A stretch of DNA of 64,000 nt from Chitinophaga varians (GCF_014529945.1 NZ_JACVFB010000003.1:992001-1056000); one strand, 5' to 3'. Numbered from the stretch's first letter, positions 1 through 11,569 are shown. Notes: generated by a model not told the origin, from the letters alone. Numbers and translations are program-made.

Positions 1-3000
1 GTCATTTTTCACGTCCATGATACGCAACTCACCGGTACGGCCGATAACCACCTGTACTTTCTCACCTTCGTTGTTTTCGTAGGTGGTAGTACGTAAGCCA
101 TCGAACTGGATAGTACCGTCAAATTTAGCCTGCAGGCCGGATTCAACGGAAGTAGAACCAGCAACACCACCCACGTGGAACGTACGCAGTGTCAACTGTG
201 TACCAGGCTCACCGATGGACTGTGCAGCGATGATACCTACGGCATCACCACGCTGTGCAGTGTAACCGGTAGCGAGGTTCTTACCGTAACATCTTACGCA
301 CACGCCACGACGGCTTTCGCAAGTCAGTACGGAACGGATCTCTACAGTTTCGATCGCGCTGGATTCAATTTTATGAGCGATATCCTCGGTGATTTCTTCA
401 CCGGCACCAACCAGCAGCTCCTCGGTGTGAGGATCAAACACGTCGTGCAGGGAAGTACGGCCCAGGATACGGTCGTACAGTGTTTCGATCACCTCTTCGT
501 TGTCTTTCAACGCTGCGGTAGCGATACCACGCAGGGTGCCGCAATCCTCTTCGTTGATCACCACGTCCTGCGCAACGTCTACCAGACGACGGGTCAGGTA
601 ACCAGCATCCGCCGTTTTCAACGCCGTATCCGCAAGACCCTTACGGGCACCGTGGGTAGAGATGAAGTATTCCAATACGTTCAGACCATCTTTAAAGTTG
701 GACAATACCGGGTTTTCGATGATCTCAGAACCGGTAGAACCACTCTTACGCGGCTTGGCCATCAGACCCCTGATACCTGCCAGCTGTTTGATCTGCTGTT
801 TGGAACCACGCGCACCGGAATCAAGCATCATGTACACAGAGTTGAAGCCCTGTTTGTCTGTTGCCAGCTCACGGATCAGGGTTTCTGTCACCTTCGTATC
901 CACGCGGGACCAGATGTCGATGATCTGGTTGTAACGTTCGTTGTTGGTGATCAGACCCATGTTATAGTTGTCCCAAACCTCGTCTACCTCACCGGCAGCA
1001 GCATCAATCATTTCCTGCTTAACTTCCGGAATGATCAGGTCATTGATGTTAAATGACAGACCACCGCGGAACGCCATGCGGAAACCTAATTGTTTGATGT
1101 CGTCCAGGAATTTGGCAGTTTTTGGAATATCTGTGTATTTGATGATATCACCGATGATTTCACGCAGTGATTTCTTCGTCAGCAGGGCATTTACATAGCC
1201 AGCTTCCTTCGGTACAAACTGGTTGAACAGTACGCGGCCTACGGTAGTTTCTATGAGTTTGTTTTCCAGATTGCCTTCAGCAGTTCTCACGGTAGTTTTT
1301 ACACGGATGTGAGCGTGCAGGTCAATTCTGTCTTCGTTCAGTGCGATGATCACCTCTTCAGCAGAGTAGAATGCTTTGCCTTCACCTCTTACCACCACAT
1401 CGCCCTGGGTTTTCTTACCCTTGGTGATGTAATACAGACCGAGAACCATGTCCTGAGAAGGCAGGGTGATCGGCGTACCGTTCTGCGGGTTGAGGATGTT
1501 GTGAGAAGACAGCATCAGCAGTTGGGCTTCCAGAATAGCAGCGTTGCTCAAAGGCACGTGTACCGCCATCTGGTCACCATCGAAGTCGGCGTTGAACGCA
1601 GAACACACGAGCGGGTGCAACTGGATCGCTTTACCTTCCACCAGTTTAGGCTGGAACGCCTGAATAGACAGACGGTGCAGGGTCGGAGCACGGTTTAACA
1701 ATACCGGGTGACCTTTCAGTACGTTTTCCAGGATATCCCAAACCACCGCTTCTTTCCGGTCAACCAGCTTTTTCGCTGATTTCACGGTTTTCACGATGCC
1801 TCTTTCTATCAGTTTACGGATGATAAATGGTTTGAACAGCTCGGCAGCCATATCTTTCGGCAGACCGCACTCATGCAGTTTCAGTTCAGGGCCTACCACG
1901 ATAACGGAACGACCGGAGTAGTCCACACGTTTACCGAGGAGGTTCTGACGGAAACGACCTTGTTTACCTTTCAGCACGTCGGAGAGGGATTTCAGGGCAC
2001 GACCACCTTCCGCTTTCACCGCATTGGATTTACGGGAGTTGTCGAACAGGGAATCCACCGCTTCCTGCAGCATACGTTTTTCGTTACGCAGGATCACTTC
2101 CGGTGCTTTAATTTCGATCAGACGTTTCAGACGGTTGTTACGAATGATCACCCTGCGGTACAGATCGTTCAGGTCGGAAGACGCAAAACGGCCACCATCC
2201 AACGGCACTAATGGACGCAGTTCTGGTGGTACTACAGGGATATATTGCATGACCATCCATTCAGGACGGTTTTCTACGCGGCTGTTGGCGTCACGGAAAG
2301 CTTCCACCACGCTCAGACGTTTCAGCGCTTCCGCTTTACGTTGCTGGGAAGTTTCAGTAGCGGCCTGGTTACGCAGCTGGTAAGAGAGGCTGTCCAGATC
2401 GATACGGGCCAGCATCATTTCCACCGCTTCAGCACCCATTTTGGCAATGAACTTGTTGGGATCTTCATCCGGCAACAGCTGATTGTCTTTAGGCAGGGTA
2501 TCCAGGATATCGAGGTATTCTTCTTCCGTGAGCAGGTCACCGTAGTTCATGCCTTTTTCCTGTTTCGCACCCGCCTGGATGACTACGTATCTTTCGTAGT
2601 AAACGATGGTTTCCAGCTTTTTGGAAGACATTCCCAGCAGGTAACCGATCTTGTTAGGGAGGGATTTGAAATACCATATATGTACAACAGGCACTACCAG
2701 ACGGATGTGACCCATTCTTTCACGACGTACTTTTTTCTCCGTTACTTCCACACCACAGCGGTCGCATACGATACCTTTATAACGGATACGCTTATATTTT
2801 CCGCAATAGCATTCGTAGTCCTTTACGGGCCCGAATATTCTTTCGCAGAACAGACCATCACGTTCCGGCTTGTAAGTACGGTAGTTGATGGTTTCTGGTT
2901 TCAGCACCTCACCGTATGAACGCTCCAGAATAACATCCGGAGAAGCCAGACTGATGGTAATGCTGTTAAAATTTGATTTAGGACGATTTTCTTTTTTGAT

Positions 3001-3006
3001 AGCCAT
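1..3006 (-). CDS. rpoC: RNA polymerase subunit beta' (5' part; runs off the window)
   Basis: Largest catalytic subunit of RNA polymerase. The first 1002 codons are visible; the C-terminus lies beyond base 1. The start is the ATG at 3006-3004 ([10 protein letters not shown]). Visible landmarks are the N-terminal zinc ribbon cysteines (CYCGK then CDRCG, around residues 65-85), the RPEW and DGGRFA region, the [13 protein letters not shown] stretch, and the absolutely conserved catalytic [10 protein letters not shown] motif that binds the active-site Mg2+ (around base 1580). It follows rpoB by 120 bp in the usual order. The spacer carries a perfect palindrome (see 3086-3112). Identification is certain; only the truncation limits the call. 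Confidence 0.98.
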   Translation of the reverse strand, partial: MAIKKENRPKSNFNSITISLASPDVILERSYGEVLKPETINYRTYKPERDGLFCERIFGPVKDYECYCGKYKRIRYKGIVCDRCGVEVTEKKVRRERMGHIRLVVPVVHIWYFKSLPNKIGYLLGMSSKKLETIVYYERYVVIQAGAKQEKGMNYGDLLTEEEYLDILDTLPKDNQLLPDEDPNKFIAKMGAEAVEMMLARIDLDSLSYQLRNQAATETSQQRKAEALKRLSVVEAFRDANSRVENRPEWMVMQYIPVVPPELRPLVPLDGGRFASSDLNDLYRRVIIRNNRLKRLIEIKAPEVILRNEKRMLQEAVDSLFDNSRKSNAVKAEGGRALKSLSDVLKGKQGRFRQNLLGKRVDYSGRSVIVVGPELKLHECGLPKDMAAELFKPFIIRKLIERGIVKTVKSAKKLVDRKEAVVWDILENVLKGHPVLLNRAPTLHRLSIQAFQPKLVEGKAIQLHPLVCSAFNADFDGDQMAVHVPLSNAAILEAQLLMLSSHNILNPQNGTPITLPSQDMVLGLYYITKGKKTQGDVVVRGEGKAFYSAEEVIIALNEDRIDLHAHIRVKTTVRTAEGNLENKLIETTVGRVLFNQFVPKEAGYVNALLTKKSLREIIGDIIKYTDIPKTAKFLDDIKQLGFRMAFRGGLSFNINDLIIPEVKQEMIDAAAGEVDEVWDNYNMGLITNNERYNQIIDIWSRVDTKVTETLIRELATDKQGFNSVYMMLDSGARGSKQQIKQLAGIRGLMAKPRKSGSTGSEIIENPVLSNFKDGLNVLEYFISTHGARKGLADTALKTADAGYLTRRLVDVAQDVVINEEDCGTLRGIATAALKDNEEVIETLYDRILGRTSLHDVFDPHTEELLVGAGEEITEDIAHKIESSAIETVEIRSVLTCESRRGVCVRCYGKNLATGYTAQRGDAVGIIAAQSIGEPGTQLTLRTFHVGGVAGSTSVESGLQAKFDGTIQFDGLRTTTYENNEGEKVQVVIGRTGELRIMDVKND

Positions 3007-3085
3007 CTGTTATTAGCTTTTAGCTGTTAGCCGTTGGTGTTAAGCCAGCGACAAAAATTTTATTCCTGCGAAATATCCAAGCTAT

Positions 3086-3112
3086 CAGCCATTAGCCCGG
3101 GGCTAATGGCTG
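3086..3112. repeat. Palindrome in the rpoB-rpoC spacer, AGCCATTAGC family
   Basis: CAGCCATTAGCCC at 3086-3098 and GGGCTAATGGCTG at 3100-3112 form a perfect 13-bp inverted repeat around one central G. Related words (TTAGCTTTTAGCTGTTAGCC) lie at 3011-3030. The same core, AGCCATTAGC/GCTAATGGCT, occurs between tRNA-Trp and tuf (11947-12027), so this looks like a dispersed intergenic repeat. No T-run follows it on the minus strand, so a simple terminator is unlikely. Confidence 0.7.
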
Positions 3113-3126
3113 GTAGCTAAAAGCTC

Positions 3127-6100
3127 TTAGTCAAATTTCAGATCAAGACCCAGACCACGCAATTCATGGATCAATACGTTGAAGGATTCAGGCACACCGG
3201 CTTTCGGGATGTTGTCACCTTTAACGATGGATTCATAGGCTTTGGCGCGACCAACGATATCATCGGATTTGATGGTAAGCAGTTCCTGCAGAATGTTGGC
3301 TGCACCGTAAGCTTCCAGTGCCCACACCTCCATCTCACCAAAACGCTGACCACCGAATTGGGCTTTACCACCCAGCGGCTGTTGCGTGATGAGGCTGTAC
3401 GGTCCGATAGAACGGGCGTGCATTTTGTCATCCACCATGTGGCTCAGTTTGAGCATGTAGATCACGCCCACGGTAGCTTTCTGGTGGAAGCGGTCGCCGG
3501 TCTCACCATCATACAGGTAAGTGTGGCCGAAGCTCGGCAGTCCTGCCTCGTTGATATAATTGGCTATTTCTTCAGTAGTAGCACCGTCAAAGATCGGAGT
3601 AGCGAAACGCATACCCAATTTCAGACCGGCCCAGCCCAGTACGGTTTCGTAGATCTGTCCGAGGTTCATACGGGAAGGTACGCCCAGCGGGTTCAGTACG
3701 ATGTCCAGTGGTGTACCATCGGCCAGGAACGGCATGTCTTCGTCACGCACGATCCTTGCTACGATACCCTTGTTACCGTGGCGGCCCGCCATCTTATCCC
3801 CTACTTTCAGCTTACGTTTGCTGGCCAGGTATACCTTCGCCAGTTTCAGTACGCCGGCAGGCAGTTCGTCACCAATGGAGATGTTGAATTTCTCACGTTT
3901 GTAACGGCCCAGCTCTTCGTTGTACTTGATGTTGTAGTTGTGCAGCAGGGTATTGATCTGGTCGTTGGTCACCTCGTCGGTGGTCCAACCCAGCGGGTTC
4001 ACGTTCATGAAATCAATATTCACCAGGTTTTTCTGGGAGAACTTGGAACCTTTGGAGATCAGTACTTCACCGTAAGTGTTGGTAATACCCTGGGACGTTT
4101 TGTCTTTCAGCAGTACCAGCAGTTTGCTCATCAGCACTTCCAGCAGGTCTTCCGTATTCTTCTGGTGTATTTTCTCCAGTTTTTCGATGGCCGCTTTTTC
4201 ACGGGTCTTGGAGTTTTTATCTTTCTTAGCGCGGCTGAACAGCTTCTTGTCGATCACCACACCTTCTGTAGATGGCGGTGCTTTCAGGGAAGCGTCTTTC
4301 GCATCAGAAGCCTTATCACCGAAGATCGCTCTGAGGAGTTTCTCTTCAGGAGAAGGATCAGATTCACCACGCGGCGTGATTTTACCGATCAGGATGTCAC
4401 CTTCCTTAATGTGGGCGCCCACACGGATGATACCGTTCTGGTCGAGGTCTTTGGTAGCCTCTTCGCTCACGTTCGGGATATCCGGGGTCAGCTCTTCTTC
4501 ACCCAGTTTGGTGTCACGTACTTCCAGTTCGTACTCGTCAATGTGGATGGAGGTAAAGAGGTCTTCACGTGCTACACGCTCAGAGATTACGATCGCATCC
4601 TCAAAGTTGTAACCTTTCCATGGCATGAAGGCCACTTTCATGTTACGGCCCAGTGCCAGCTCACCACCGCGGGTAGCGTAACCTTCTGTGAGGAAGTCGC
4701 CGATTTCCACGCGCTGACCTTTCTTAACACAAGGTCTGAGGTTGATACAGGTGCTCTGGTTGGTTTTAACGAATTTGGTCAGGTTATAGATCACCAGATC
4801 ATCTTCGAAGCTCACCAGTTTCTGCAGCTCGTCACGCTCGTAACGAACATGTATTTCTTTGGCGTCCACGAATTCGATCACGCCCTTTCCTTCTGCGGTG
4901 ATTTGCAGGCGGGAGTCGCGTGCTGCCTTTGCTTCGAGGCCGGTACCCACGATGGGCACTTCCGGGTTCAGCAGCGGCACCGCCTGACGTTGCATGTTTG
5001 ATCCCATCAACGCACGGTTGGCGTCATCATGTTCGAGGAACGGAATCAAAGAAGCACTCAGACCTACGATCTGGTTAGGCGCTACGTCCATGAATTCCAC
5101 TTCCTGTTTGTCCAGGATCGGGAAGTCACCGGTTTCGCGGGATTTTACTTTATCATTGAGGAAGTTGCCTTTGTCATCGAGCGGAGCATTGGCCTGTGCG
5201 ATCTTCACGGTATCTTCTTCTTCAGCGCTCAGGAACTCAACTTTCTGCATATCTACCTTACCGGAGTTTACTTTGCGGTAAGGCGTTTCGATGAAGCCCA
5301 TTTCATTCACCTTCGCGTGTACGCAAAGGGTAGAAATCAGACCGATGTTCGGACCTTCCGGTGTTTCGATCGTACACAGACGGCCATAGTGGCTATAGTG
5401 AACGTCACGCACCTCAAAGCCTGCTCTTTCACGGCTCAGACCACCGGGACCGAGAGCGGAGATACGACGTTTGTGCGTGATCTCAGACAGCGGGTTGGTT
5501 TGGTCGAGGAACTGTGACAGCTGGGAGGTACCGAAGAAGGAGTTGATCACGGAAGACAGGGTCCTCGCATTGATCAGGTCTACCGGCGTAAACACCTCGT
5601 TGTCACGTACGTTCATACGTTCGCGGATGGTACGGGCCATACGGGCCAGACCAACGCCAAACTGAGCGTACAGTTGTTCACCCACGGTACGTACACGACG
5701 GTTGCTCAGGTGATCGATATCGTCGATCTCTGCTTTACCGTTGGTCAGCTGTACCAGGTATTTAATGATGGAAATGATGTCGTCTTTCGTCAGCACTTTC
5801 ATGTCCAGCGGGGTAGACAGACCCAGTTTCCGGTTGATTTTGTAACGGCCTACGTCTCCGAGGTCATAACGTTTGTCGGAGAAGAATAATTTATCGATGA
5901 TACCCCTTGCTGTTTCATCATCCGGCGCATCGGCACCACGCAGTTGGCGGTAGATGTGCTGAACGGCTTCCAGCTCGGAGTTGGATGTATCCTTATTTAA
6001 TGTGTTGTAGATGATGGAGAAATCGCCGCTCACCTCTTCTTTCTGTACGAAAACGCTTTTCAGGCCCATGTCCACGATGGTCTCGATATTCGCTTCGTCC

Positions 6101-6936
6101 AGGATGCTGTCACGCTCGAGCATAATTTCATTACGCTCGATACTTACCACTTCACCGGTGTCTTCATCCACAAAGTCTTCCACCCAGCTTCTTAAAACAC
6201 GGGCAGCCAGCTTTTTGCCGGCATATTTATCAAGACTTTTCTTGTCTGCTTTTACTTCATCAGCCATACCAAACAGCTGCAGGATGTCCTTATCGGTTTC
6301 ATAACCGATGGCACGCAGCAGGGTGGTAACAGGGAACTTCTTCTTACGGTCAATGTAAGCATACATCACGTTGTTGATGTCGGTTGCAAACTCCATCCAG
6401 GCCCCTTTGAACGGGATCACCCTTGCAGAGTAGATCTTCGTTCCGTTCGGGTGAACAGACTGACCAAAGAATACACCAGGAGAGCGGTGCAGTTGGGAAA
6501 CAACTACGCGCTCAGCACCATTAATAACGAAAGTACCTCTTGGGGTCATGTAGGGAATGTTACCTAAGAACACGTCCTGCACAATTGTCTGGAAATCCAC
6601 ATGCTCCTCATCATTACAGCTGAGACGCAGTTTCGCCTTCAACGGTACAGAGTAGGTAAGCCCACGTTCAATACACTCCTCAATGGTATAGCGCGGAGGG
6701 TCTACGAAATAATCAAGGAACTCCAGATTGAAGATGTTGCGGGTATCCGTAATCGGGAAGTTCTCCTTAAATACTTTAAAAAGGCCTTCGTTATTTCGTT
6801 TGTCTGGTGTGGTTTCTAATTGGAAGAAATCCTTGAAAGATTGGATTTGGATAGCCAACAGATCCGGTGTCTCAGTAACTTGTTTGATCTTTCCAAAATT
6901 TACTCTTTCGCTTGTTTGGGCTTTTTTTAGAGACAT
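3127..6936 (-). CDS. rpoB: RNA polymerase subunit beta
   Basis: Second-largest RNA polymerase subunit, 1269 aa, full length for Bacteroidota. The N-terminal lobe, the rifampicin region ([20 protein letters not shown], then [10 protein letters not shown], near base 5500), the fork-loop sequence [12 protein letters not shown] and the C-terminal [12 protein letters not shown] motif are all intact. The residues that mutate in rifampicin resistance (Asp in FLDQ, His in ITHKRR, Ser in RISAL) are wild type, so sensitivity is expected at this target. It is transcribed with the upstream ribosomal protein genes and downstream rpoC. The 220-bp gap to rplL holds two or three small hairpins. Confidence 0.99.
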   Translation of the reverse strand: MSLKKAQTSERVNFGKIKQVTETPDLLAIQIQSFKDFFQLETTPDKRNNEGLFKVFKENFPITDTRNIFNLEFLDYFVDPPRYTIEECIERGLTYSVPLKAKLRLSCNDEEHVDFQTIVQDVFLGNIPYMTPRGTFVINGAERVVVSQLHRSPGVFFGQSVHPNGTKIYSARVIPFKGAWMEFATDINNVMYAYIDRKKKFPVTTLLRAIGYETDKDILQLFGMADEVKADKKSLDKYAGKKLAARVLRSWVEDFVDEDTGEVVSIERNEIMLERDSILDEANIETIVDMGLKSVFVQKEEVSGDFSIIYNTLNKDTSNSELEAVQHIYRQLRGADAPDDETARGIIDKLFFSDKRYDLGDVGRYKINRKLGLSTPLDMKVLTKDDIISIIKYLVQLTNGKAEIDDIDHLSNRRVRTVGEQLYAQFGVGLARMARTIRERMNVRDNEVFTPVDLINARTLSSVINSFFGTSQLSQFLDQTNPLSEITHKRRISALGPGGLSRERAGFEVRDVHYSHYGRLCTIETPEGPNIGLISTLCVHAKVNEMGFIETPYRKVNSGKVDMQKVEFLSAEEEDTVKIAQANAPLDDKGNFLNDKVKSRETGDFPILDKQEVEFMDVAPNQIVGLSASLIPFLEHDDANRALMGSNMQRQAVPLLNPEVPIVGTGLEAKAARDSRLQITAEGKGVIEFVDAKEIHVRYERDELQKLVSFEDDLVIYNLTKFVKTNQSTCINLRPCVKKGQRVEIGDFLTEGYATRGGELALGRNMKVAFMPWKGYNFEDAIVISERVAREDLFTSIHIDEYELEVRDTKLGEEELTPDIPNVSEEATKDLDQNGIIRVGAHIKEGDILIGKITPRGESDPSPEEKLLRAIFGDKASDAKDASLKAPPSTEGVVIDKKLFSRAKKDKNSKTREKAAIEKLEKIHQKNTEDLLEVLMSKLLVLLKDKTSQGITNTYGEVLISKGSKFSQKNLVNIDFMNVNPLGWTTDEVTNDQINTLLHNYNIKYNEELGRYKREKFNISIGDELPAGVLKLAKVYLASKRKLKVGDKMAGRHGNKGIVARIVRDEDMPFLADGTPLDIVLNPLGVPSRMNLGQIYETVLGWAGLKLGMRFATPIFDGATTEEIANYINEAGLPSFGHTYLYDGETGDRFHQKATVGVIYMLKLSHMVDDKMHARSIGPYSLITQQPLGGKAQFGGQRFGEMEVWALEAYGAANILQELLTIKSDDIVGRAKAYESIVKGDNIPKAGVPESFNVLIHELRGLGLDLKFD

Positions 6937-7039
6937 ATTCGAAGTTAGCAGTTATATGACTTGTAAGAATTAGGGAAATTAAGATTTCTTTACCAATATC
7001 CATCCTAATTTAAGATATGCCTTCTGCACATGGTCAAAG

Positions 7040-7126
7040 TCACCTTGGGTGATTTCCCCGTTTTGACTCTCTGAAAAAGACACTTTCCCAAAGGGAAGAA
7101 GGCCAAAAGTACCATGGGCACTTTTG
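7040..7126 (-). promoter_or_regulatory. Hairpins in the rplL-rpoB spacer (possible attenuator)
   Basis: Between rplL and rpoB there are three inverted repeats: 7104-7126 (CAAAAGT...ACTTTTG with one mismatch), 7088-7096 (CCCAAAGGG inside TTCCCAAAGGGAA), and TCACC-TTG-GGTGA at 7040-7052. On the minus strand the TTCCCTTTGGGAA hairpin is followed by a short TCTTTTTC run. That arrangement could be a leaky terminator that lowers rpoBC expression relative to rplL, as in the E. coli rplL-rpoB gap. This is inference from structure only. Confidence 0.3.
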
Positions 7127-7156
7127 ACCTTTAAAAGATGTATACTAAGCAAAGAA

Positions 7157-7528
7157 TTACTGAATTTCAACTTCAGCACCTGCTTCAGTCAGCTTAGCTT
7201 TCAGATCTTCTGCTTCTGCTTTGCTAACGCCTTCTTTCACAGATTTAGGAGCGCCGTCAACCAGTTCTTTCGCTTCTTTCAGACCCAGACCGGTCAGGTC
7301 TTTTACAACCTTAACAACGTTCAGTTTGGAAGCACCTGCAGATTTCAGTACTACGTTGAACGCAGTTTTTTCTTCAGCTGCAGCAGCACCATCGCCAGCA
7401 GCAGCAACTACTACCGCAGCAGCAGCTGGTTCGATACCGTACTCGTTTTTCAGTACGTCTGCGAGTTCTTGTACTTCCTTAACAGTTAAACCTACTAATT
7501 GTTCGGCTAATGCTTTTACGTCTGCCAT
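7157..7528 (-). CDS. rplL: 50S ribosomal protein L7/L12
   Basis: Stalk protein of the large ribosomal subunit, 123 aa, present in several copies on L10 and used to recruit translational GTPases. The N-terminal dimerisation helices ([20 protein letters not shown]) are followed by the flexible Ala-rich hinge (residues 35-53) and the conserved C-terminal domain ([22 protein letters not shown]). It lies 128 bp downstream of rplJ in the standard L11-L1-L10-L12 order. Confidence 0.99.
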   Translation of the reverse strand: MADVKALAEQLVGLTVKEVQELADVLKNEYGIEPAAAAVVVAAAGDGAAAAEEKTAFNVVLKSAGASKLNVVKVVKDLTGLGLKEAKELVDGAPKSVKEGVSKAEAEDLKAKLTEAGAEVEIQ

Positions 7529-7656
7529 TTTATAATGTTTTAATGTAATGTTTGTAATGTTTGTTAATTATATTGTGACTTGGAAGCCATTGTTATTGTG
7601 AAATTTTGATATTTGATTATTTAAATATTTAAATGACCAAATAACTAAATTCCATA

Positions 7657-8184
7657 TTATTCTGCAGCAGGAGCTTCTTCCACTGCGCCTTCTTTCTTGC
7701 CTTTTTCCAGCAAAGCAGCGATAACGCGTTTTGCAGGAGATTGCAACAGACCGATAACTTCGCCGATGAGCTCGTTTTTGGTCTTGATGTTGGTCAGGGC
7801 AGTCAGCTGGTTGTCACCTACGAAGATTTCGTCTGCAACGAATGCTGCTTTCAGTACTGGTTTTTCCAGTTTGTTGTTTGCTTTACGGAAGCTGGAGATG
7901 ATCAGAGCCGGCTCTTTCGGGCTGTCAGAGAACATCAGGGCAGTTACACCGTGCAGGGAATCAAAGATACCAGCATATTTCTCGCTGTCCAGAGATTCCA
8001 GTGCTTTACGGATCAGGGTGTTTTTAGCCACCTTCATTTCCACCTGCTTATTGAAGCAAGTCTTCCTCAGGTCGTTCACCTGCGCTACCGTTAATGATTC
8101 GGTGTTCGTGATGTAGAAGTTGCTATATTGAGAGAACTTGCTTTTCAGCAGTTCGATCACTTCATTTTTTTGATCTTTATTCAT
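7657..8184 (-). CDS. rplJ: 50S ribosomal protein L10
   Basis: Stalk base protein, 175 aa. The N-terminal RNA-binding domain (MNKDQKNEVIELLKSKF, then KNTLIRKALE) and the C-terminal helix that holds L7/L12 dimers (SPAKRVIAALLEKGKKEG) are both present. It sits between rplA and rplL. Feedback control by the L10-L12 complex on its own leader is known in other bacteria, but no such leader structure can be assigned here by eye. Confidence 0.98.
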   Translation of the reverse strand: MNKDQKNEVIELLKSKFSQYSNFYITNTESLTVAQVNDLRKTCFNKQVEMKVAKNTLIRKALESLDSEKYAGIFDSLHGVTALMFSDSPKEPALIISSFRKANNKLEKPVLKAAFVADEIFVGDNQLTALTNIKTKNELIGEVIGLLQSPAKRVIAALLEKGKKEGAVEEAPAAE

Positions 8185-8241
8185 ATTTTACCGTTTGTAG
8201 CAAGCCCCTCCTTGCAGATAAGGCTACACACGCGTGATCAA

Positions 8242-8931
8242 TTAGTTTTGAACAGATTTAGTGTCGATTGCAATACCAGGGCTCATAGTAGAAGCCATGG
8301 ACAGGCCTTTCAGGTAAGTGCCTTTTGCAGTAGCTGGTTTCAGCTTGATGATAGCGTTGATCAGCTCCTGAGAGTTCTGCTCAATTTTATCAGTTGCAAA
8401 AGATACACGGCCGATAGAAGCGTGGATGATACCAGCTTTATCTACCTTAAAGGTAATTTTACCACCTTTCACTTCGTTCACAGCAGCAGCTACGTCGTTG
8501 GTAACAGTACCGGTTTTCGGGTTTGGCATCAGGTTGCGGGGACCCAGGATTTTACCCAGTTTACCGATTTTAGGCATCACGGCAGGAGTAGCGACGATAA
8601 CATCGATATCGGTCCAACCACCTTCAATCTTAGTGATAAACTCGTCCAAACCTACGAAATCAGCACCAGCTTCTTTAGCGGCAGCTTCTTTGTCAGGTGT
8701 GCAGAGCACTAAAACTCTCTTTGTTTTACCAGTACCGTGGGGAAGCGTTACGGAACCACGGATAGCCTGGTCTGCTTTCTTAGGATCAACGCCTAAGCGG
8801 ATATGTAAATCGACAGAGCTGTCGAATTTAGTACAGTTGATATCTTTTACTAAAGCAGATGCTTCTTTCAGCGTATACGCCTTGTTTTTATCAACTTTAG
8901 CCTGCGCTACTTTTCTCTTTTTAGTTGCCAT
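8242..8931 (-). CDS. rplA: 50S ribosomal protein L1
   Basis: L1 protuberance protein, 229 aa from the ATG at 8931 ([12 protein letters not shown]). A TTG two codons upstream would also open the frame, but the ATG matches the family N-terminus. The signature region [18 protein letters not shown] is intact. The gene lies 43 bp after rplK and 57 bp before rplJ, in the same operon. Confidence 0.98.
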   Translation of the reverse strand: MATKKRKVAQAKVDKNKAYTLKEASALVKDINCTKFDSSVDLHIRLGVDPKKADQAIRGSVTLPHGTGKTKRVLVLCTPDKEAAAKEAGADFVGLDEFITKIEGGWTDIDVIVATPAVMPKIGKLGKILGPRNLMPNPKTGTVTNDVAAAVNEVKGGKITFKVDKAGIIHASIGRVSFATDKIEQNSQELINAIIKLKPATAKGTYLKGLSMASTMSPGIAIDTKSVQN

Positions 8932-8974
8932 TGTCAAAATGATTTAAAGTTCCTGCCTTAACAGGGTGAACCAA

Positions 8975-9418
8975 TTAGTTTTCCCAGGGAGCTTTACCTT
9001 CTACAGTAATACCCATGCTACGAGCAGTACCAGCTACCATTTTCATAGCGCTGTTCAGAGTGAAGCAGTTCAGATCAGGCATTTTATCCTGCGCAATCGC
9101 TTCAACCTGTGCCCAGGTCACTTTACCCACCTTGTTACGGTTAGGCTCTTTAGAACCACCTTGCAATTTAGCAGCTTCCAGCAGCTGTACCGGTGCCGGA
9201 GGAGTCTTAATTACGAAGTCAAATGATTTGTCAGTGTAAACGGTCAGCAATACAGGCAATACTTTACCCATTTTATCCTGGGTGCGGGCATTGAACTGTT
9301 TGCAGAACTCCATGATGTTCACACCTTTGGAACCCAGTGCAGGACCAATCGGAGGTGCAGGGTTGGCCTGGCCGCCTTTTACCTGCAATTTCACGTACGT
9401 TGCGATCTCTTTTGCCAT
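8975..9418 (-). CDS. rplK: 50S ribosomal protein L11
   Basis: L11 of the GTPase-associated centre, 147 aa. The N-terminal proline-rich region ([20 protein letters not shown]) and the C-terminal rRNA-binding domain ending in [13 protein letters not shown] are present. It is the first gene after the inserted transglutaminase-like gene and has its own consensus promoter at 9511-9543, so the L11-L1-L10-L12-RpoBC unit can be transcribed independently of secE-nusG. Confidence 0.98.
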   Translation of the reverse strand: MAKEIATYVKLQVKGGQANPAPPIGPALGSKGVNIMEFCKQFNARTQDKMGKVLPVLLTVYTDKSFDFVIKTPPAPVQLLEAAKLQGGSKEPNRNKVGKVTWAQVEAIAQDKMPDLNCFTLNSAMKMVAGTARSMGITVEGKAPWEN

Positions 9419-9510
9419 TACTTATGTTATTTATTTGGTTAAAACGCCCTCTGCAGTACAGAGAACTCCCAAAACTAAAAGGAACTGAAAATAACCTTTT
9501 AAAGGGGATG

Positions 9511-9543
9511 CAAAGGTAAATAATAATATGAAAATGCCAAAAA
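9511..9543 (-). promoter_or_regulatory. Bacteroidota promoter upstream of rplK
   Basis: On the minus strand TTTTTGG (9543-9537) is followed after 18 bp by TACCTTTG (9518-9511). This matches the -33 TTTG and -7 TAnnTTTG boxes recognised by the Bacteroidota primary sigma factor. The start site would fall near 9505, giving an rplK leader of about 85 nt. Confidence 0.75.
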
Positions 9544-9650
9544 GTATTTGAATTTGGGCATCCTTTTTGCTAACAGAAACCTTTTTTTTACAAATCCATT
9601 GCATTCCCACCAAAAAAACCTTATTATCCGGGAGAAACGCAAAAGTACAC

Positions 9651-10835
9651 CTAAAAGCTCACTTTATAAAACAATGACTTCCGGAACATCTTCCCTGTCT
9701 TAATATATTTACCCACGAAAGCCTGCTCATCCGCAATACGGAGCTTCAATTGCGTATTCGCTTCCAGTACTTCCATTAATACCCGTCGATTGCCCGGATC
9801 CGTTACACTCAGCTTCCGCGCTTTCCGCTCTACTTCGTCCGACTGCCGCGACATACCATCCACCCATTCCCGGATCTCCTGATCAGGTTTGGCCGGAGAG
9901 AACTGCTTGTTGCGGAAATTCACATATTCATTGAAGCTGTTGGTCAACCGGTTATACAAGCGGCTACACTCGTTGATCTGGTCGGCCACCCGGTTTTGCT
10001 CCATAATACCGGCATTCTGCCGCTCCACGGTCACCAGGTTTACCAAGTAAGTCAGTTCAACAGAAGTCAGCTGGTTGGTGACACCAAAACGCCCGATCCT
10101 CGCGGCCATATTCTCCGCTTTGGCCATGGGCGACATCTTATTAAAGGCTGCCAGGGTATCCCGGAACACAAATACCGGCTGGTCGGTTCCCCCACCCCAC
10201 TTACCATCACGGATCTCATCATGCCGCAGCGGGTATTCGGAAAACTGGAACAACGGATCAAAGGGCACATGCGTTTTCAGGTATTCGTGCGGTTCAACAA
10301 GGAAATGCCTCCACGTGAGCCTGGCTGTGTATTTATTATTGTTGACCGAACCGGAACCCCAGGTAGGATCGATCATCTTCCATTCATTGTCCAGCTGAAC
10401 GGCTACCCAGGCGTGACTGGCATTATCCGGTTTACCATTGGTCATCGGATAACCGGACACCAGTACTGCGGGGATACCGGCGCGGCGGGCCACATCCATA
10501 TATAGCGAGGCATATCCTTCACACACGGCGACCCTTGTCTGCAGGGTTTTATGAATGGCGTCTGTTGTGTCCTTATAATAACCCGGCTGGAACGTGTTGA
10601 CCACATCATAATTAATATGAGAAGACATCCAGGCATACAGGGAGCGCAGGAGGGCTGTTTTGTTCTCCGTATGGGATACCAGCCAGGCCGCCATGGTAGC
10701 GGGTGTACCGGTTACGGAATCAGGGATGGAAGCATAGGTGATAGCGGGTACAGTGGCTACAGCAGGTTTTTTTTGCTGGGCTGAGGCGGACAGCAACAAC
10801 AGGCAGCCGGCCACACCGCAAAGCAATTTTTTCAT
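9651..10835 (-). CDS. Secreted transglutaminase-like (cysteine protease fold) protein
   Basis: A 394-aa exported protein with a signal peptide (MKKLLCGVAGCLLLLSASAQ, residues 1-20) and a transglutaminase-like core at about residues 60-160. The catalytic triad is readable: Cys105 in VAVCEGYA, His141 in SHAWV and Asp156 in MIDPTWG. The C-terminal 200 residues are helical with no recognised domain. Such proteins act in the periplasm or at the surface as peptidases or amidases; the substrate is unknown. It sits between nusG and rplK, an unusual interruption of a very conserved gene order. A terminator after nusG and a separate promoter before rplK suggest it is its own transcription unit. Confidence 0.85.
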   Translation of the reverse strand: MKKLLCGVAGCLLLLSASAQQKKPAVATVPAITYASIPDSVTGTPATMAAWLVSHTENKTALLRSLYAWMSSHINYDVVNTFQPGYYKDTTDAIHKTLQTRVAVCEGYASLYMDVARRAGIPAVLVSGYPMTNGKPDNASHAWVAVQLDNEWKMIDPTWGSGSVNNNKYTARLTWRHFLVEPHEYLKTHVPFDPLFQFSEYPLRHDEIRDGKWGGGTDQPVFVFRDTLAAFNKMSPMAKAENMAARIGRFGVTNQLTSVELTYLVNLVTVERQNAGIMEQNRVADQINECSRLYNRLTNSFNEYVNFRNKQFSPAKPDQEIREWVDGMSRQSDEVERKARKLSVTDPGNRRVLMEVLEANTQLKLRIADEQAFVGKYIKTGKMFRKSLFYKVSF

Positions 10836-10949
10836 TTTGTTATTTTGTTATTTGGATATTGATTTAGGGATGTAGGAATTTCGACATTTGGAACAAGATC
10901 TTCAGATAAAGAGGTTATCAAAATAACAAAATATCGAAATATCAAAATG

Positions 10950-10979
10950 AAAAAGCGCTCCGGAACCGGAACGCTTTTT
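10950..10979 (-). terminator. Terminator after nusG
   Basis: AAAAAGCG (10950-10957) and CGCTTTTT (10972-10979) pair around an inner CCGG/CCGG stem, giving a GC-rich hairpin ending in a T-run on either strand. It lies just past the nusG stop and should end secE-nusG transcription before the transglutaminase-like gene. Confidence 0.8.
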
Positions 10980-11002
10980 ATAAAAATTATTTGATACAGT
11001 AA

Positions 11003-11569
11003 CTATGCTAATTTTTCCACCTGCATGAAGTTGAGTTCCACAGGGGTGGCACGGCCAAAGATTTTCACCGTTACTTTCAGTTTCTTTTTGTCTTCGATTA
11101 CTTCTTCGATCACGCCGTTAAAGTCGTTGAACGGACCGTCGATGATTTTGATGGTTTCGCCGACGATGAATGGTTCGCTCATGGTGAGGCCCTGATCGCT
11201 CAGTTCATCTACTTTACCCAACATTTTGTTGACTTCGGCTTTACGGAGTGCAATGGGTTTTTCCTTGCCCAGGAAGTGAATAACGCCAGACACGTTACGG
11301 ATGGCCTGAATCACTTCGTCTGTCATTTTACCATCTATGGCTTCAATCATCACATAACCGGGATAGAAGTTTTTTTCGCGCATTACTTTTTTACCAGCCT
11401 GCACTTTATATACTTTTTCTACCGGCAGAAATACCTGAGTGATTACGTTACCCCAATCAGATCGGCGCACTTCAATATCCAGGTACTCCTTCACTTTTTT
11501 TTCCTTGCCACTAACAACGCGGAGTACATACCACTTTGTTTCCTGTGCAGGAATATTGGTTGCATCCAT
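11003..11569 (-). CDS. nusG: Transcription termination/antitermination protein NusG
   Basis: 188 aa. The NGN domain starts at [18 protein letters not shown] and contains the FFPGYV-like stretch ([11 protein letters not shown]). The C-terminal KOW motif is visible as [22 protein letters not shown]. It binds RNA polymerase, suppresses pausing and links transcription to ribosomes or Rho. It is 4 bp downstream of secE, in the standard secE-nusG pair. Confidence 0.97.
   Translation of the reverse strand: MDATNIPAQETKWYVLRVVSGKEKKVKEYLDIEVRRSDWGNVITQVFLPVEKVYKVQAGKKVMREKNFYPGYVMIEAIDGKMTDEVIQAIRNVSGVIHFLGKEKPIALRKAEVNKMLGKVDELSDQGLTMSEPFIVGETIKIIDGPFNDFNGVIEEVIEDKKKLKVTVKIFGRATPVELNFMQVEKLA

Noticed and set aside
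3166-5001. 611-codon open frame on the plus strand opposite rpoB
   Set aside because: It is the antisense shadow of rpoB, whose motifs are fully intact; no promoter or family match.
6979-7179. 66-codon minus-strand frame between rplL and rpoB
   Set aside because: Overlaps the 3' end of rplL and the spacer hairpins; no recognisable protein features.
9431-9613. 60-codon hydrophobic frame upstream of rplK
   Set aside because: It covers the rplK promoter and has no start signals of its own; more likely chance in AT-rich DNA.
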